This document shows, one piece after another, positions 1-7,484 of a stretch of 44,061 bases of DNA. Source of the DNA: Verrucomicrobiales bacterium (GTDB lineage Bacteria > Verrucomicrobiota > Verrucomicrobiia > Verrucomicrobiales > DEV007); the NCBI GenBank assembly GCA_028280355.1, contig JANQMB010000248.1:1-44061 (forward strand), read 5' to 3'. Made by a program: the position numbers and the translations under genes. The notes beneath the pieces were generated by a model. That model saw nothing but the letters and a program-made list of their open reading frames with translations. It was not told the origin of the DNA and searched no databases. How positions within the stretch are numbered: position 1 is the stretch's first letter; the number at the start of each line of letters is the position of its first letter.

Positions 1-1
1 C

Positions 2-1135
2 GGCCGCCTGTTCCTCCCGCCGTTCGACGGCTTCGCCCCGGACAAGGCGGCGATCCCATTCCAGCTCAAAGCCGGCAAAGGCCAGAACTTCACTGTCACG
101 TACCGGACGACCGACGGAACCCAGGCCTATCGGCTGTCGGGCAGCGAGCCGGTCCTGCGCATCCCGGCGCTCCTCGTCGACGAGACCCAGAGCTTCGCGG
201 TCTCGGTCGCAGCCCCCATCGGCCCGCTGGTGCCGGTCTGGGAGTTCGGGGCGGCGGACGGCCTGCGCCAGTCGGCCAGCGCGAGCTTCAACGTCGTCAC
301 CCCCGACGGCTCGGCCGCCACCGGCGCCTTCTCGGTCGGCTGGGTGGGGGAGGGCGCCACCGGCAGCTATCGCAGCGGCGAGCCGGCGACTTTCTCGCTC
401 CCGCTCCCGGGCGGGGGCGCCCTGCGCAAGATCGGCGCGCTGAAGTTGGACCTTGAGCACGGCGGGAAGACTTACTCCTTCCTGCGCGGCCTCGAAGTCT
501 CCCGCAACCTGACCCTCGGCCAGGCGGTGCCGATGGCGAGAGCCGACCGCTATCGGGAGGGCGGGGGATCGGCGCGCAGCGATGTCACCTTCCGGGCCTC
601 CGCCGACCAGGCCAAGCTCACCCTCGTCCACGAGATCGCGACGCCGCTGCGCAAGGTCGGGGGTAAGGCGGCGCCGTACTACCTGGAGATCCAGATCGAC
701 GCCCGCCCGTATGGCAAACGCCGCAACTTCGGCTTCACCGACTTCGTCCGCCTCACCCCACAGCCGGACGGCGGGGTGAAGACGAGCCAGCTCCGGCCGG
801 CGGTCTTCGGCAACGGATACGCCAAAAAACTAGACCGCACCGGGATCGCCGTCGGCCGGGAACCCCTGCCCGGGGGCGGCGAGCGGCTGCGCGTCGAAAT
901 CCCGCGCCCCTATTTCTATCTCCACGAGTGGGCCCTGGGCAACGGCAACAGCACCCTCGGCATCAACACCCGAATCTTCGTGCAGAACGACAACTCCACC
1001 GTCGACGCCCCGTTCCACCCCGACGGCAGCTACCTGTTGGTCAACCCCGGCATGACCCGTCACAACGCCCAGGCGCTGGGCGTCCTCGAGCTCTCCGAAC
1101 GCCCTAGCAAACGCTGGAGTTCACGGCTCTATTAG
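2..1135 (+). CDS. hypothetical protein, 5' end outside the window
   Basis: The reading frame is open from the first bases of the window, so the true start lies upstream; 377 codons are visible before a TAG stop. The visible part has no membrane segment and I recognise no catalytic motif. It is rich in Gly, Pro and beta-prone stretches, which suggests an extracytoplasmic or beta-rich protein. The end (PRPYFYLHEWALG, then NTRIFVQN) looks like the close of a conserved domain. It is followed by a palindromic repeat and then by the convergent DAHP synthase gene. Family and function are unknown; that it is a gene is clear from its length and codon use. Confidence 0.75.
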   Translation, partial: GRLFLPPFDGFAPDKAAIPFQLKAGKGQNFTVTYRTTDGTQAYRLSGSEPVLRIPALLVDETQSFAVSVAAPIGPLVPVWEFGAADGLRQSASASFNVVTPDGSAATGAFSVGWVGEGATGSYRSGEPATFSLPLPGGGALRKIGALKLDLEHGGKTYSFLRGLEVSRNLTLGQAVPMARADRYREGGGSARSDVTFRASADQAKLTLVHEIATPLRKVGGKAAPYYLEIQIDARPYGKRRNFGFTDFVRLTPQPDGGVKTSQLRPAVFGNGYAKKLDRTGIAVGREPLPGGGERLRVEIPRPYFYLHEWALGNGNSTLGINTRIFVQNDNSTVDAPFHPDGSYLLVNPGMTRHNAQALGVLELSERPSKRWSSRLY

Positions 1136-1212
1136 GAGGCGTTTGACAACGGGCCCACCAACCCCAGGGGCCTAGCTGACCTTTCTCCCCCAAACGGGAA
1201 CAGCGGCTGGAA

Positions 1213-1271
1213 GGGGCGGCATCTTGCCGCCTCGTTGAGAACGGGTCGAGCGGGCGGCAAGATGCCGCCCC
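1213..1271. repeat. REP/BIME-like paired palindrome, copy 1
   Basis: A perfect 19-bp inverted repeat (1213-1231 and 1253-1271) is separated by 21 nt. Each arm contains the unit GGCGGCA-n3-TGCCGCC, itself a small hairpin. Related pairs occur at 25099-25145 and 29465-29530, always between genes. Here it lies between two convergent genes and could also act as a transcription barrier. Confidence 0.8.
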
Positions 1272-1290
1272 TCCTTGGGTTGCGCGATCC

Positions 1291-2370
1291 CTACGCCCCT
1301 CGCCGCGCCTGCACGTTCCGCGCCAGCCCCTCCAGCAGGGTCTCGGTGTCCTCCCATCCTAAGCAGGCGTCGGTCACGCTCTGCCCGTAGGTGAGCTTCG
1401 AGCGGTCCGGGTCGATCTTCTGGTTGCCCTCGACGAGATGGCTCTCCACCATCACCGCGGCGACCTCCCGGCCGCCGGCCGCGATCTGCGCCCCGAGATC
1501 CGCCGCCACCTCTGGCTGCTTGCGGTGATCCTTGCAGCTGTTGCCGTGGCTGCAATCGACCATCAGCTGGCGCCGCAGCCCGCTCGCCTCCAGCCGGTCG
1601 GCGGTCTCGCCGATGAACTCCGCCGAGTAGTTCGGTCCGGCCGACGAGCCGCGCAGGATCACGTGGCAGGTGTCGTTGCCCTTGGTGCCGACGATGGCGC
1701 TCACGCCCTGCTTGGTCACCGAGAGGAAATGGTGGGCCCCCGCGGCGGCGCGGATGCCGTCGATGGCGATCTGGACGCTGCCGCCGGTGCCGTTCTTGAA
1801 GCCCACCGGCATCGACAGGCCCGAGGCCAGCTCGCGGTGCACCTGGCTCTCCGTCGTGCGGGCGCCGATCGCGCCCCAGGCGATCAGGTCGGCCACGAAC
1901 TGCGGGCTGATCGTGTCGAGGAACTCGGTCCCCGCCGGCATCCCGAACTCGGCCAGGTCGACCAGCAGCCCGCGCGCCAGCTGCAGCCCTTCGTTGATGT
2001 CGAAGGAGTCGTCCAGGTGCGGGTCGTTGATCAGCCCCTTCCAGCCCACTGTGGTGCGCGGCTTCTCGAAATACACCCGCATGACGATCAGCAGGTCATC
2101 CGCCAGCCGCCCGGCGACTGGTTTGAGCTTCTGAGCGTAGTCCATCGCCGCCGCCGTATCGTGGATCGAGCACGGCCCGACCACCGCCAGGAGGCGGTCG
2201 TCCTCGCCGGTCAGGATGCGCGTCGCGGCCTCGCGGGTCTCGCTCACCAGCCGGGCACCCGACTCGCCCGCCGGCAGGTCGGCCATCAGGACGGCCGGCG
2301 CGATCAGCGGCCGGATCTGCGCGATCCGCAGGTCGTCGGTCTCGTAGCTGCTGTGGTCGGAGTGAGGCAT
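1291..2370 (-). CDS. aroG: 3-deoxy-7-phosphoheptulonate synthase (DAHP synthase, class I)
   Basis: This enzyme condenses phosphoenolpyruvate with erythrose 4-phosphate, the first step of the shikimate pathway to aromatic amino acids; it is cytoplasmic. The 359-residue product matches the length of AroG/AroF/AroH enzymes (about 350). It shows the family blocks VVGPCSIHD, MRVYFEKPRTTVGWKG, GARTTESQVHRELASG, VGFKNGT and VDCSHGNS. The start at 2370 (MPHSDHSSYETDDLRI) fits the family N-terminus. The frame stays open further upstream, but that extension runs into the promoter region of the divergent LOG gene and looks non-coding. An N-terminal segment of about 20 residues precedes the barrel, as in feedback-regulated enzymes, but the effector cannot be read from the sequence. 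Confidence 0.95.
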   Translation of the reverse strand: MPHSDHSSYETDDLRIAQIRPLIAPAVLMADLPAGESGARLVSETREAATRILTGEDDRLLAVVGPCSIHDTAAAMDYAQKLKPVAGRLADDLLIVMRVYFEKPRTTVGWKGLINDPHLDDSFDINEGLQLARGLLVDLAEFGMPAGTEFLDTISPQFVADLIAWGAIGARTTESQVHRELASGLSMPVGFKNGTGGSVQIAIDGIRAAAGAHHFLSVTKQGVSAIVGTKGNDTCHVILRGSSAGPNYSAEFIGETADRLEASGLRRQLMVDCSHGNSCKDHRKQPEVAADLGAQIAAGGREVAAVMVESHLVEGNQKIDPDRSKLTYGQSVTDACLGWEDTETLLEGLARNVQARRGA

Positions 2371-2522
2371 CGGCGACCTATCGCTGAGCCGACCCGCGAG
2401 TTCAAACCGATTTCCACCCCGGCCGCACCTTCTCCATCGACAACGGACAGGGGGCAACCCGGCGGCAGGGGAACCCCACCAGATCCGGCGTGGGAATTTC
2501 GACGCTATCCATAGAAAATCCG

Positions 2523-2550
2523 GTGCCGACAAGGCTGCCAACGCTATACT
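2523..2550 (+). promoter_or_regulatory. possible sigma-70 promoter of the LOG-family gene
   Basis: TATACT at 2545-2550 is a good -10 box, 22 nt before the ATG at 2573. A weak GTGCCG -35 lies 16 nt upstream of it. The region separates divergent genes, so a promoter is expected here, but the -35 is poor. Confidence 0.3.
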
Positions 2551-2572
2551 TTCCCCGACTATCAACCTGACC

Positions 2573-3679
2573 ATGGCCGAACCTGACCCGAAAAAGACTG
2601 CGCCCGAGCGCGACTACACCGCCGGCGGCATCCTCGCCTCCAAACCCCACCACGGCACCACCGGCAACGACGAGATCGACGCCAAGGTCGCCGAGCTGGT
2701 GAGCGAATGGAGGGTGGGGGACAAGCAGGCCCTGATCGAGGAGATGATCATCACCGCGCTCAACGTCGGCCACGACGAGATGGGCTTCGGCGAACTCAAG
2801 CTGCTCAACCGCAACCTCAAGGAGCTGCGCCTGGCCGATAACGTGTTCCGCCCCTACGGGCACCGCAAAAAGGTCACCGTCTACGGCTCGGCGCGAACCG
2901 AGCCGGGCGAGCCCGAGTTCGAGGCCGCCAAGACCTTCTCCGCCAAGATGCTCGAACACGGATACATGACCATCACCGGCGCCGGCGACGGCATCATGGG
3001 CGCCGCCAACCTCGGAGCCGGGCGCAAGGACAGCTTTGGGCTCAACATCGACCTGCCCTTCGAACAGAGCGCCAACGAGACCATCGACGGCGACCATAAG
3101 CTCATCAATTTCAACTACTTCTTCACCCGCAAGCTGACCTTCGTGAAGGAGGCCGACGCGGTGGCGCTGTTCCCGGGCGGCTTCGGCACCATGGACGAGG
3201 GTTTCGAGCTTTTGACCCTCATGCAGACCGGCAAGGCCAAGATCCTGCCCATCGTCATGGTCGACGCCCCCGGCGGCACTTATTGGAAAACCTGGGTGCA
3301 GTTCCTGGAGGAACACCTGCTGCGCCGCGGGCTGATCTCGCCGGAGGATTTCTCCCTGTTCAGGGTCACCGATGACCTCGAGGTCGCCATCGACGAGATC
3401 CTCGGCTTCTACAGAAACTTCCACTCCTACCGCTATGTCGGTGACCAGCTGGTGTTCCGGCTCCAGCGCCCCCTCACCGCTGCGGCAATCGAGAAACTGG
3501 GCGAGGACTTCGCCGACCTGCTGGCCAAACCCGGCTTCCGCATCTGCCCAGCGCTGAAGGCCGAACAGAACGAACCGACCCTCGCCGAACTGCCACGACT
3601 GGTCTGCCGCCCGAACCATAGCAAATTCGGTCGCCACCGGCTCCTCATCGACGCCATCAACCTCGCCGAATGCGAGTAA
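2573..3679 (+). CDS. LOG-family (lysine-decarboxylase-like / phosphoribohydrolase) protein
   Basis: The protein belongs to the Rossmann-like LOG family, shown by VTVYGSAR, ITGAGDGIMGAAN and the signature PGGFGTMDE, with a later QTGKAKILPIVMVD strand. In characterised members the PGGxGTxxE motif hydrolyses cytokinin ribotides or other nucleoside 5'-monophosphates to base plus ribose 5-phosphate. At 368 aa it is much longer than small LOGs (about 190 aa). It has an extra helical N-terminus of about 100 residues and a C-terminal extension after the core, so it belongs with the long predicted Rossmann-fold nucleotide-binding proteins. Its substrate is unknown. It is followed after 26 nt by tlyA on the same strand. 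Confidence 0.88.
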   Translation: MAEPDPKKTAPERDYTAGGILASKPHHGTTGNDEIDAKVAELVSEWRVGDKQALIEEMIITALNVGHDEMGFGELKLLNRNLKELRLADNVFRPYGHRKKVTVYGSARTEPGEPEFEAAKTFSAKMLEHGYMTITGAGDGIMGAANLGAGRKDSFGLNIDLPFEQSANETIDGDHKLINFNYFFTRKLTFVKEADAVALFPGGFGTMDEGFELLTLMQTGKAKILPIVMVDAPGGTYWKTWVQFLEEHLLRRGLISPEDFSLFRVTDDLEVAIDEILGFYRNFHSYRYVGDQLVFRLQRPLTAAAIEKLGEDFADLLAKPGFRICPALKAEQNEPTLAELPRLVCRPNHSKFGRHRLLIDAINLAECE

Positions 3680-3686
3680 CGCATTT

Positions 3687-3707
3687 ATTTACGCGATTCG
3701 CGTAAAT
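3687..3707 (+). promoter_or_regulatory. perfect hairpin overlapping the tlyA start codon
   Basis: ATTTACGCG (3687-3695) and CGCGTAAAT (3699-3707) form a 9-bp stem with a 3-nt loop. The tlyA ATG begins at 3706, so its first two bases lie in the 3' arm. No Shine-Dalgarno sequence is visible. It could mask initiation, act as an operator, or be a weak intercistronic structure. Confidence 0.5.
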
Positions 3708-4437
3708 GCCTAGACCGCGCCTAGATCAACATCTTGTCGCCATTGGGCTCTGTGAGAGCCGCGAAATGGCCAAGCGGCTGATCCTGGCGGGCGAAGTGCG
3801 CATCGACGGCCATCGCGCCGACAAACCGGCGACGCCAGTGCCGGAAGACGCCGAGGTCACGATCCGCGAGCGCCCCAAATTCGTCAGCCGCGGCGGCCTG
3901 AAATTGGAGGCGGCTCTGGATGCCTTCGGAATCGACGTCGAAGGGAAGATCGGTCTCGACATCGGCGCCTCGACTGGCGGCTTTACGGACTGCTTGCTGC
4001 AGCGAGGCGCCGCCAAGGTCTACGCCTTCGACGTCGGCACCAACCAGCTGGCCTGGAAGATCCGCAGCGATCCGCGGGTGGTGTCGCGCGAACAGTTCAA
4101 CTGCCGCGACCTGCAGCCCGAAGACCTGGACGAGCCGCCAGATCTTGTCGTCTCGGACGTCTCGTTCATCTCGCTGACGAGAATCCTGCCTGCGGCGACC
4201 CGGGTGCTGGCTGCTGGCGGCGAACTCGTTGTGCTGATCAAGCCGCAGTTCGAACTGGAGCGCGACCAGGTCGGCAAAGGCGGCATCGTCCGCGACCCGG
4301 CGTTGCGCCAGCTCGCAGTCGATAAGATCTGCACCTTCGCCACGACCGAACTCAACCTGCGAATCGGCGGCGTTATCGACTCTCCAATCGAGGGCGCAAC
4401 AGGGAATCGGGAGTTCCTGGCCTGGCTACAGACCTGA
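3706..4437 (+). CDS. tlyA: TlyA-family rRNA 2'-O-methyltransferase (S4 domain + FtsJ domain)
   Basis: TlyA enzymes 2'-O-methylate cytidines in 16S and/or 23S rRNA using S-adenosylmethionine. Residues 3-65 form an S4 RNA-binding domain (RLDQHLVAIGL...AGEVRIDG). The FtsJ-like methyltransferase follows, with the SAM loop DIGASTGGFTD at 85-95. Residues K66, D151, K179 and E236 have spacing that matches the K-D-K-E tetrad known for TlyA. The length of 243 aa is typical (about 250-270), and the start fits the family N-terminus. It shares strand and close spacing with the LOG gene, so the two may be co-transcribed. A small-RNA gene and the prophage lie directly downstream. Confidence 0.93.
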   Translation: MPRPRLDQHLVAIGLCESREMAKRLILAGEVRIDGHRADKPATPVPEDAEVTIRERPKFVSRGGLKLEAALDAFGIDVEGKIGLDIGASTGGFTDCLLQRGAAKVYAFDVGTNQLAWKIRSDPRVVSREQFNCRDLQPEDLDEPPDLVVSDVSFISLTRILPAATRVLAAGGELVVLIKPQFELERDQVGKGGIVRDPALRQLAVDKICTFATTELNLRIGGVIDSPIEGATGNREFLAWLQT

Positions 4438-4660
4438 GGGAAAACCCGCCAAGACGCCGTTTTTGCCTATATTTTGGGGCTTCCGGCTCTTCGGCAACCC
4501 GCCATATAACTTCCAACAATGGGGGTAATGACGAATCGGATACTTTTGCGGCCTTAGCAATTGCCCCCTTTTGCTAGGAGTGTATGATGGAGCCCTGCCC
4601 CGGGTGTTCTTATCAGGTTTACTCGGGGCGTTTTCCCCGTCATCGCCCATGACTGGGAAG

Positions 4661-4692
4661 CCCCCGGCGGCTGCTACCGCCGGGGGTTTTTT
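4661..4692 (+). terminator. rho-independent terminator of the left small RNA
   Basis: A perfect 10-bp GC stem (CCCCCGGCGG / CCGCCGGGGG) with a 6-nt loop is followed by six T residues. The same stem occurs at 13267-13298. Confidence 0.92.
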
Positions 4693-4697
4693 CTTTG
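4676..4697. repeat. candidate attL core of the prophage
   Basis: These 22 bases, covering the 3' arm of the terminator, its T-tract and CTTTG, are identical to 13282-13303. They are the last shared bases before the two flanks diverge. They are the longest perfect direct repeat bracketing the phage genes and so the best candidate recombination core. Confidence 0.55.
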
Positions 4698-4721
4698 ACG
4701 GCCGCGGCGCGATCGGATAAT
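4695..4721 (+). promoter_or_regulatory. candidate promoter at the left end of the prophage
   Basis: TTGACG (4695-4700) and GATAAT (4716-4721) are near-consensus sigma-70 boxes but with a short 15-nt spacer. It lies just inside the predicted left end and reads toward the replication genes. The TTGAC box straddles the predicted junction. Confidence 0.4.
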
Positions 4722-4860
4722 TCCGTATTTATCGCACGGATGTAGCAGCGCCCACGCGATCCCGGTAGCAGCCGGGTTTTCACGCAAAACCTGATAAAAC
4801 CTGAAGACGCGACAAAAGTGCGCCGCCCGGCCGAAGCTGGGTTTCGAGAAGGGACAGCCG

Positions 4861-5283
4861 GTGGTCTGGCGCCCCGGTCGCCGCAAGAGCTGGCGGTTTG
4901 TCTCCTACTGCCCTCCGGCGTCCTCCAACCGCACCCCGACCCACTGCTGGGTGGTGTGCGTCAGCCACCCGGCTGTCCCCGTCCTCAAGGTTCTCCTGCG
5001 CAATGTCGATCCCGTCGCCCCAGAGCAGTTCACCTTTGACCAATACCTCACCCGCGAAGTCCGAGCTGGCCGCGTTGATTGCGGAAGTCTCACGTTGTCG
5101 GTCGGAGGTGTGGGCGGCCGGCCGTCTTCTCCAGGAGGCGGCGCTAGACCAGGGCTCGGCGGAGGTTCGGCTGTTGACCGCCGGCGGCTGGGAGCTTGGC
5201 GGCAACGGGTTATGGAGTCACCCGAGCGACCCTGCGCAGGCGGGGCTGGCTCGACATCAGGCGGTAACGACGATCTGCGGTAA
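4861..5283 (+). CDS. possible early phage gene, frame uncertain
   Basis: This frame is open from 4798 and reads as plausible protein from about 4801 to about 5080, for example KLGFEKGQPVVWRPGRRKSW and a stretch containing CWVVCVSHPAVPVLKVLL. After that it becomes Gly/Pro/Arg-rich like an out-of-frame reading. Starts available are CTG at 4801 and GTG at 4861. At the point where it loses quality the next frame becomes protein-like (5003-5290). The two may be overlapping genes, one frameshifted gene, or a site of programmed +1 frameshifting. No family is recognised. Confidence 0.35.
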   Translation: MVWRPGRRKSWRFVSYCPPASSNRTPTHCWVVCVSHPAVPVLKVLLRNVDPVAPEQFTFDQYLTREVRAGRVDCGSLTLSVGGVGGRPSSPGGGARPGLGGGSAVDRRRLGAWRQRVMESPERPCAGGAGSTSGGNDDLR

Positions 5284-5290
5284 GCTGTGA
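5003..5290 (+). CDS. possible small early phage protein
   Basis: Ninety-five codons start with ATG at 5003. The middle (KSELAALIAEVSRCRSEVW, then AAGRLLQEAAL) looks like a real amphipathic helical segment. It overlaps the 3' half of the frame from 4861. Function is unknown; it sits at the head of the replication gene cluster. It may be the C-terminal half of a protein whose N-terminal half lies in the upstream frame. Confidence 0.4.
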   Translation: MSIPSPQSSSPLTNTSPAKSELAALIAEVSRCRSEVWAAGRLLQEAALDQGSAEVRLLTAGGWELGGNGLWSHPSDPAQAGLARHQAVTTICGKL

Positions 5291-5311
5291 GTGCTCGGGA
5301 TACATTGTCCG

Positions 5312-5587
5312 ATGGCAAAGATGGATTGGGTGTCGCCGCGCAAGGACGCGCAGCGCGCCGCTTTGAAGGTGCTGGTGGCCGCTCGGCGGGACTACCTGCA
5401 GTCGCGGAAAGAGTATCGGTTCAGGCGCGCCGCCCACGAGGCGTCGGCGCGCGCCTACCTGAAGGCGTGGCGCTGGAAGGAACTTCCGGGCGGCTGGGTC
5501 AGCGAACACATACTCGGGGTTTTCACCCTTCGGGACGCCGTCCGCGCCCAGCTGAAGGAAGACCCCCGCGCCACTAAGAAATCATGA
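5312..5587 (+). CDS. small basic phage protein
   Basis: The 91-residue product begins MAKMDWVSPRK and is strongly basic and helical (AARRDYLQSRKEYRFRRAAHE), so a nucleic-acid-binding or coiled role is possible. A GTG at 5291 would add seven residues. Its stop overlaps the next start in an ATGA at 5584-5587, which shows translational coupling within the replication operon. It matches no family that I recognise. Confidence 0.65.
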   Translation: MAKMDWVSPRKDAQRAALKVLVAARRDYLQSRKEYRFRRAAHEASARAYLKAWRWKELPGGWVSEHILGVFTLRDAVRAQLKEDPRATKKS

Positions 5588-5832
5588 GCGAGGAAGCCCC
5601 CCTTAGCCCCGAAGAGTCCGCGCAGGCCGGCGAGAGCACGCTGGCCGTCATCGCCGCGATGTTGAGCGACAGGTTGCGCGGTTGTGGGAACCACCTCCAC
5701 AACCGCCTTGCGAACGGCGAGCGCATCAGCGCCCGGGAGATGTCTATCAAGCTGCGCCACGCCGCCGGCCTCTGTGACGCCATCGACGCCATCTATTTCG
5801 AGGAGGATCGGGGTTTCCCGTCGTTGGGATGA
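5584..5832 (+). CDS. small acidic phage protein upstream of rep
   Basis: The 82-residue product (MSEEAPLSPEES...) is acidic at both ends with a helical middle (TLAVIAAMLSDRLRG; MSIKLRHAAGLCDAIDAI). It is coupled by ATGA overlaps to the gene before and to rep after it, so it belongs to the replication operon. No DNA-binding motif is certain. A regulatory or copy-control role would fit the position but is only a guess. Confidence 0.65.
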   Translation: MSEEAPLSPEESAQAGESTLAVIAAMLSDRLRGCGNHLHNRLANGERISAREMSIKLRHAAGLCDAIDAIYFEEDRGFPSLG

Positions 5833-6758
5833 TCATCATGCGAGCGCAGACCCCGGACTGGTTCACCGCGGAGGGCGCGGGGCTCAAGCTCGCCCAGATC
5901 CGCCGCCGCGGCATCCCGTGGATGACGAATTGGCGTTTCACGACGCTCACCGTTGACCCCGAGCGCTTCGGCTATGATGAGCGCGCGTGCTACGAGGCTG
6001 GCAAGGCGCACATGCGCCGTTTCCTGGCCGCCCTCCGCGATCTCGTCGGCCACGACTTCCGGTGGTGCTGGAAGATGGAGTTTCACCGCAGCGGCTTCGT
6101 CCACTGGCATCTGTGTTGGGATCACCGCTCGAAGCTGCCCCCCTGGCAGCTAGAGGAGATCGGCCACCTCTGGGGTCTCGGCCGGGTCGAGACCAAGCGC
6201 ATCCGCTCCGGCACCCTAGACTACCTTTGGAAATACATTGCCAAGGAGTCCTTCAGCGACGGCCGGGGTCTCGGTCTGCCCGGCTGGTTCCTCGACCACC
6301 GCCACCAGTCGGGTTCCGACCGCCCCCAGACCTACGACCGCGTCCGGTTCTGGCAGACCTCGCGGGGTTTCTACACCGGTGAGCCGGACAGGAACCCCCC
6401 GCCGCCTCCGCCCCGCTCCAGCATCCTCCCCCGCCGCGTCCGCGACCTCGTCGAGGAGAAGCGGCGCAAGGCGCGGGTGGTCGCGCTCGGCCTCTGGGGT
6501 CAGCCCGTCAAGAGCGCCACCGTCGTCCTCAAGCGCCCCTGGCGTGAGGTCTCCGGCCTCATGGGTCGCCTGATACTCCGCGGCCGCGCCGCCGCCCGAA
6601 CCATCTCACAATACGTTGCTCAAGATAGAGTTATAGAGAACCTGATAACAAGACCATGCCTACTGAAGCTAAGCCCCGTCCGAAAAGCGAACCTGATACC
6701 ACCCCATCGCCTGATAGCCCACCAGATGCGCCTGATGGGGCTGGCAACGCCCTTCTGA
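5829..6758 (+). CDS. rolling-circle replication initiation protein (HUH endonuclease)
   Basis: The 309-residue product has the three motifs of HUH Rep proteins: FTTLTVDP (37-44, motif I), GFVHWHLCWD with H92-W-H94 as the metal-binding HUH (motif II), and DYLWKYIAKE with Y132/Y136 as candidate nucleophiles and K135 (motif III). Such enzymes nick the plus-strand origin and stay covalently bound during rolling-circle synthesis, the role of gene II protein in Ff phages. It starts in an ATGA overlap with the upstream gene; ATG at 5838 is an alternative. The C-terminus after the Pro run (about residue 192) is basic. Its last 103 nt overlap the next gene in another frame. Confidence 0.88.
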   Translation: MIIMRAQTPDWFTAEGAGLKLAQIRRRGIPWMTNWRFTTLTVDPERFGYDERACYEAGKAHMRRFLAALRDLVGHDFRWCWKMEFHRSGFVHWHLCWDHRSKLPPWQLEEIGHLWGLGRVETKRIRSGTLDYLWKYIAKESFSDGRGLGLPGWFLDHRHQSGSDRPQTYDRVRFWQTSRGFYTGEPDRNPPPPPPRSSILPRRVRDLVEEKRRKARVVALGLWGQPVKSATVVLKRPWREVSGLMGRLILRGRAAARTISQYVAQDRVIENLITRPCLLKLSPVRKANLIPPHRLIAHQMRLMGLATPF

Positions 6759-7039
6759 GTCTCATTGGCGAGGGCGCCGGCCTCCGCTATCAGGGGCTTG
6801 TCGTCGCAGCCGAGGAGCCCCGCTCCGGTGTCAGCCGCGAGGGCAACCGCCCCTGGGCTCGCCAGACGTTCAAATGCACCGATGGCAAGACCACCATCGG
6901 CCTCAACCAGCGTGCCGACACTATCGACCAGCTCCCGCCCGCCCTCCCCATCGGTTCGGTCGTCGAGGTTCTGGTCACCTCCGTCCAGCAGGCCAATTTC
7001 GGGGAGATCACCATCGGCGGCGATATCTCCATCGTGTGA
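6656..7039 (+). CDS. putative phage single-stranded DNA-binding protein
   Basis: This 127-residue protein directly follows rep, the usual place for the inoviral ssDNA-binding protein (gene V role: coating plus strands before assembly). A Pro-rich disordered N-terminus of about 28 residues is followed by a beta-rich segment (GLRYQGLVVAAEEPRSG, ARQTFKCTDGKTTIGL, GSVVEVLVTSV) that could form a small OB-fold barrel. There is no diagnostic motif, so the function rests on position and predicted fold. It starts 103 nt before the end of rep; a later start would remove the overlap but also the disordered tail. Confidence 0.6.
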   Translation: MPTEAKPRPKSEPDTTPSPDSPPDAPDGAGNALLSLIGEGAGLRYQGLVVAAEEPRSGVSREGNRPWARQTFKCTDGKTTIGLNQRADTIDQLPPALPIGSVVEVLVTSVQQANFGEITIGGDISIV

Positions 7040-7046
7040 AAGACGC

Positions 7047-7079
7047 GGGCGCCGCGGTGCCGCCCGGAGGGCGGCGCCC
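7047..7079 (+). terminator. GC-rich hairpin between replication and structural genes
   Basis: GGGCGCCG (7047-7054) pairs with CGGCGCCC (7072-7079), and inner GC pairs are possible. It follows the ssb stop by 8 nt. There is no proper T-tract, so it may be an attenuator or mRNA-stability element. Confidence 0.4.
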
Positions 7080-7124
7080 GGCGCCCCCCCTTTCCTTGTT
7101 AGATACATGCATAACTGACACGGC

Positions 7125-7247
7125 ATGACCTCGGATCATCTCCTCTCTTCGGTAATGGCGGGGTTCTGGCTCGCGGCCGGCGTCTACTGGGCGTGCCGGG
7201 GCGCCGCGTTCATGTGGATGGCCTTTAAGATTCCAGCTGGGGACTGA
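7125..7247 (+). CDS. 40-aa single-pass membrane protein, possible minor coat protein
   Basis: This short ORF encodes a 40-residue peptide starting MTSDHLLSSVMAGFWLAAGV, with one hydrophobic segment and a lysine near the C-terminus. Filamentous phages carry one or two such tiny proteins (pVII/pIX type) next to the coat gene. It lies between ssb and the major coat protein on the coding strand. There is no Shine-Dalgarno sequence, and the call depends on size, hydrophobicity and position. Confidence 0.55.
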   Translation: MTSDHLLSSVMAGFWLAAGVYWACRGAAFMWMAFKIPAGD

Positions 7248-7311
7248 ACGGCGGGCGCCCTGCGCTCCGTCACAAGCCGGGAGAACCGGATAACCAAACC
7301 AGGAAAACGAT

Positions 7312-7476
7312 ATGCTTCCTATCCTCGGACAAGCTACCCCGCCGGTCGATCTGGCGCCCACCGGCACTACCATCGCCGGTTTCGTTGCCACGGCAGCGAC
7401 CGCGGGTCTCGGCATCATGGCGGCGATCTATGGCCTCAAGGTCATGATTCGCGCGTTCAAGACCGCCGCGAAGTAG
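7312..7476 (+). CDS. putative major coat protein (pVIII-like, no leader peptide)
   Basis: The 54-residue product has the inovirus major coat layout: a short N-terminus with a single acidic residue (PPVDLAPTG), a helix of about 25 hydrophobic residues starting IAGFVATAATAGLGIMAAIY, and a basic end (KVMIRAFKTAAK) that would face the DNA. There is no cleavable signal, as in Pf3 coat protein. AGGA at 7301-7304 gives a Shine-Dalgarno sequence 7 nt before ATG, one of the few good ones nearby and fitting for a highly made protein. A strong hairpin follows the stop. Confidence 0.8.
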   Translation: MLPILGQATPPVDLAPTGTTIAGFVATAATAGLGIMAAIYGLKVMIRAFKTAAK

Positions 7477-7484
7477 CGCAACAC

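Larger units (their letters stand above)
4511..4697 (+). ncRNA. putative structured small RNA, left copy (flanks prophage)
   Basis: This stretch of about 185 bp is matched, with clear divergence, by 13121-13303. Shared blocks run in the same order: TTCCAACA, TAATGAC-n-AATCGGATACT (promoter-like), ATTGCCCCCTT, GGAGTGTA, GTTCTTA, CGCCCATGACTGGGA, then an almost identical terminator. A central hairpin is kept while its bases change: GCCCCG/CGGGGC here, CCCGGG/CCCGGG in the other copy. That is what a folded RNA gene would show. No reading frame is conserved between the copies. It does not match tRNA or any RNA family I can name; identity as an RNA gene is inferred from structure and terminator. 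Confidence 0.6.

Noticed and set aside
4780-4810. Tandem AAAACCTGA repeats as a CRISPR or iteron array
   Set aside because: Only two adjacent copies exist and there are no spacers. It could be a small protein-binding site, but nothing supports more.
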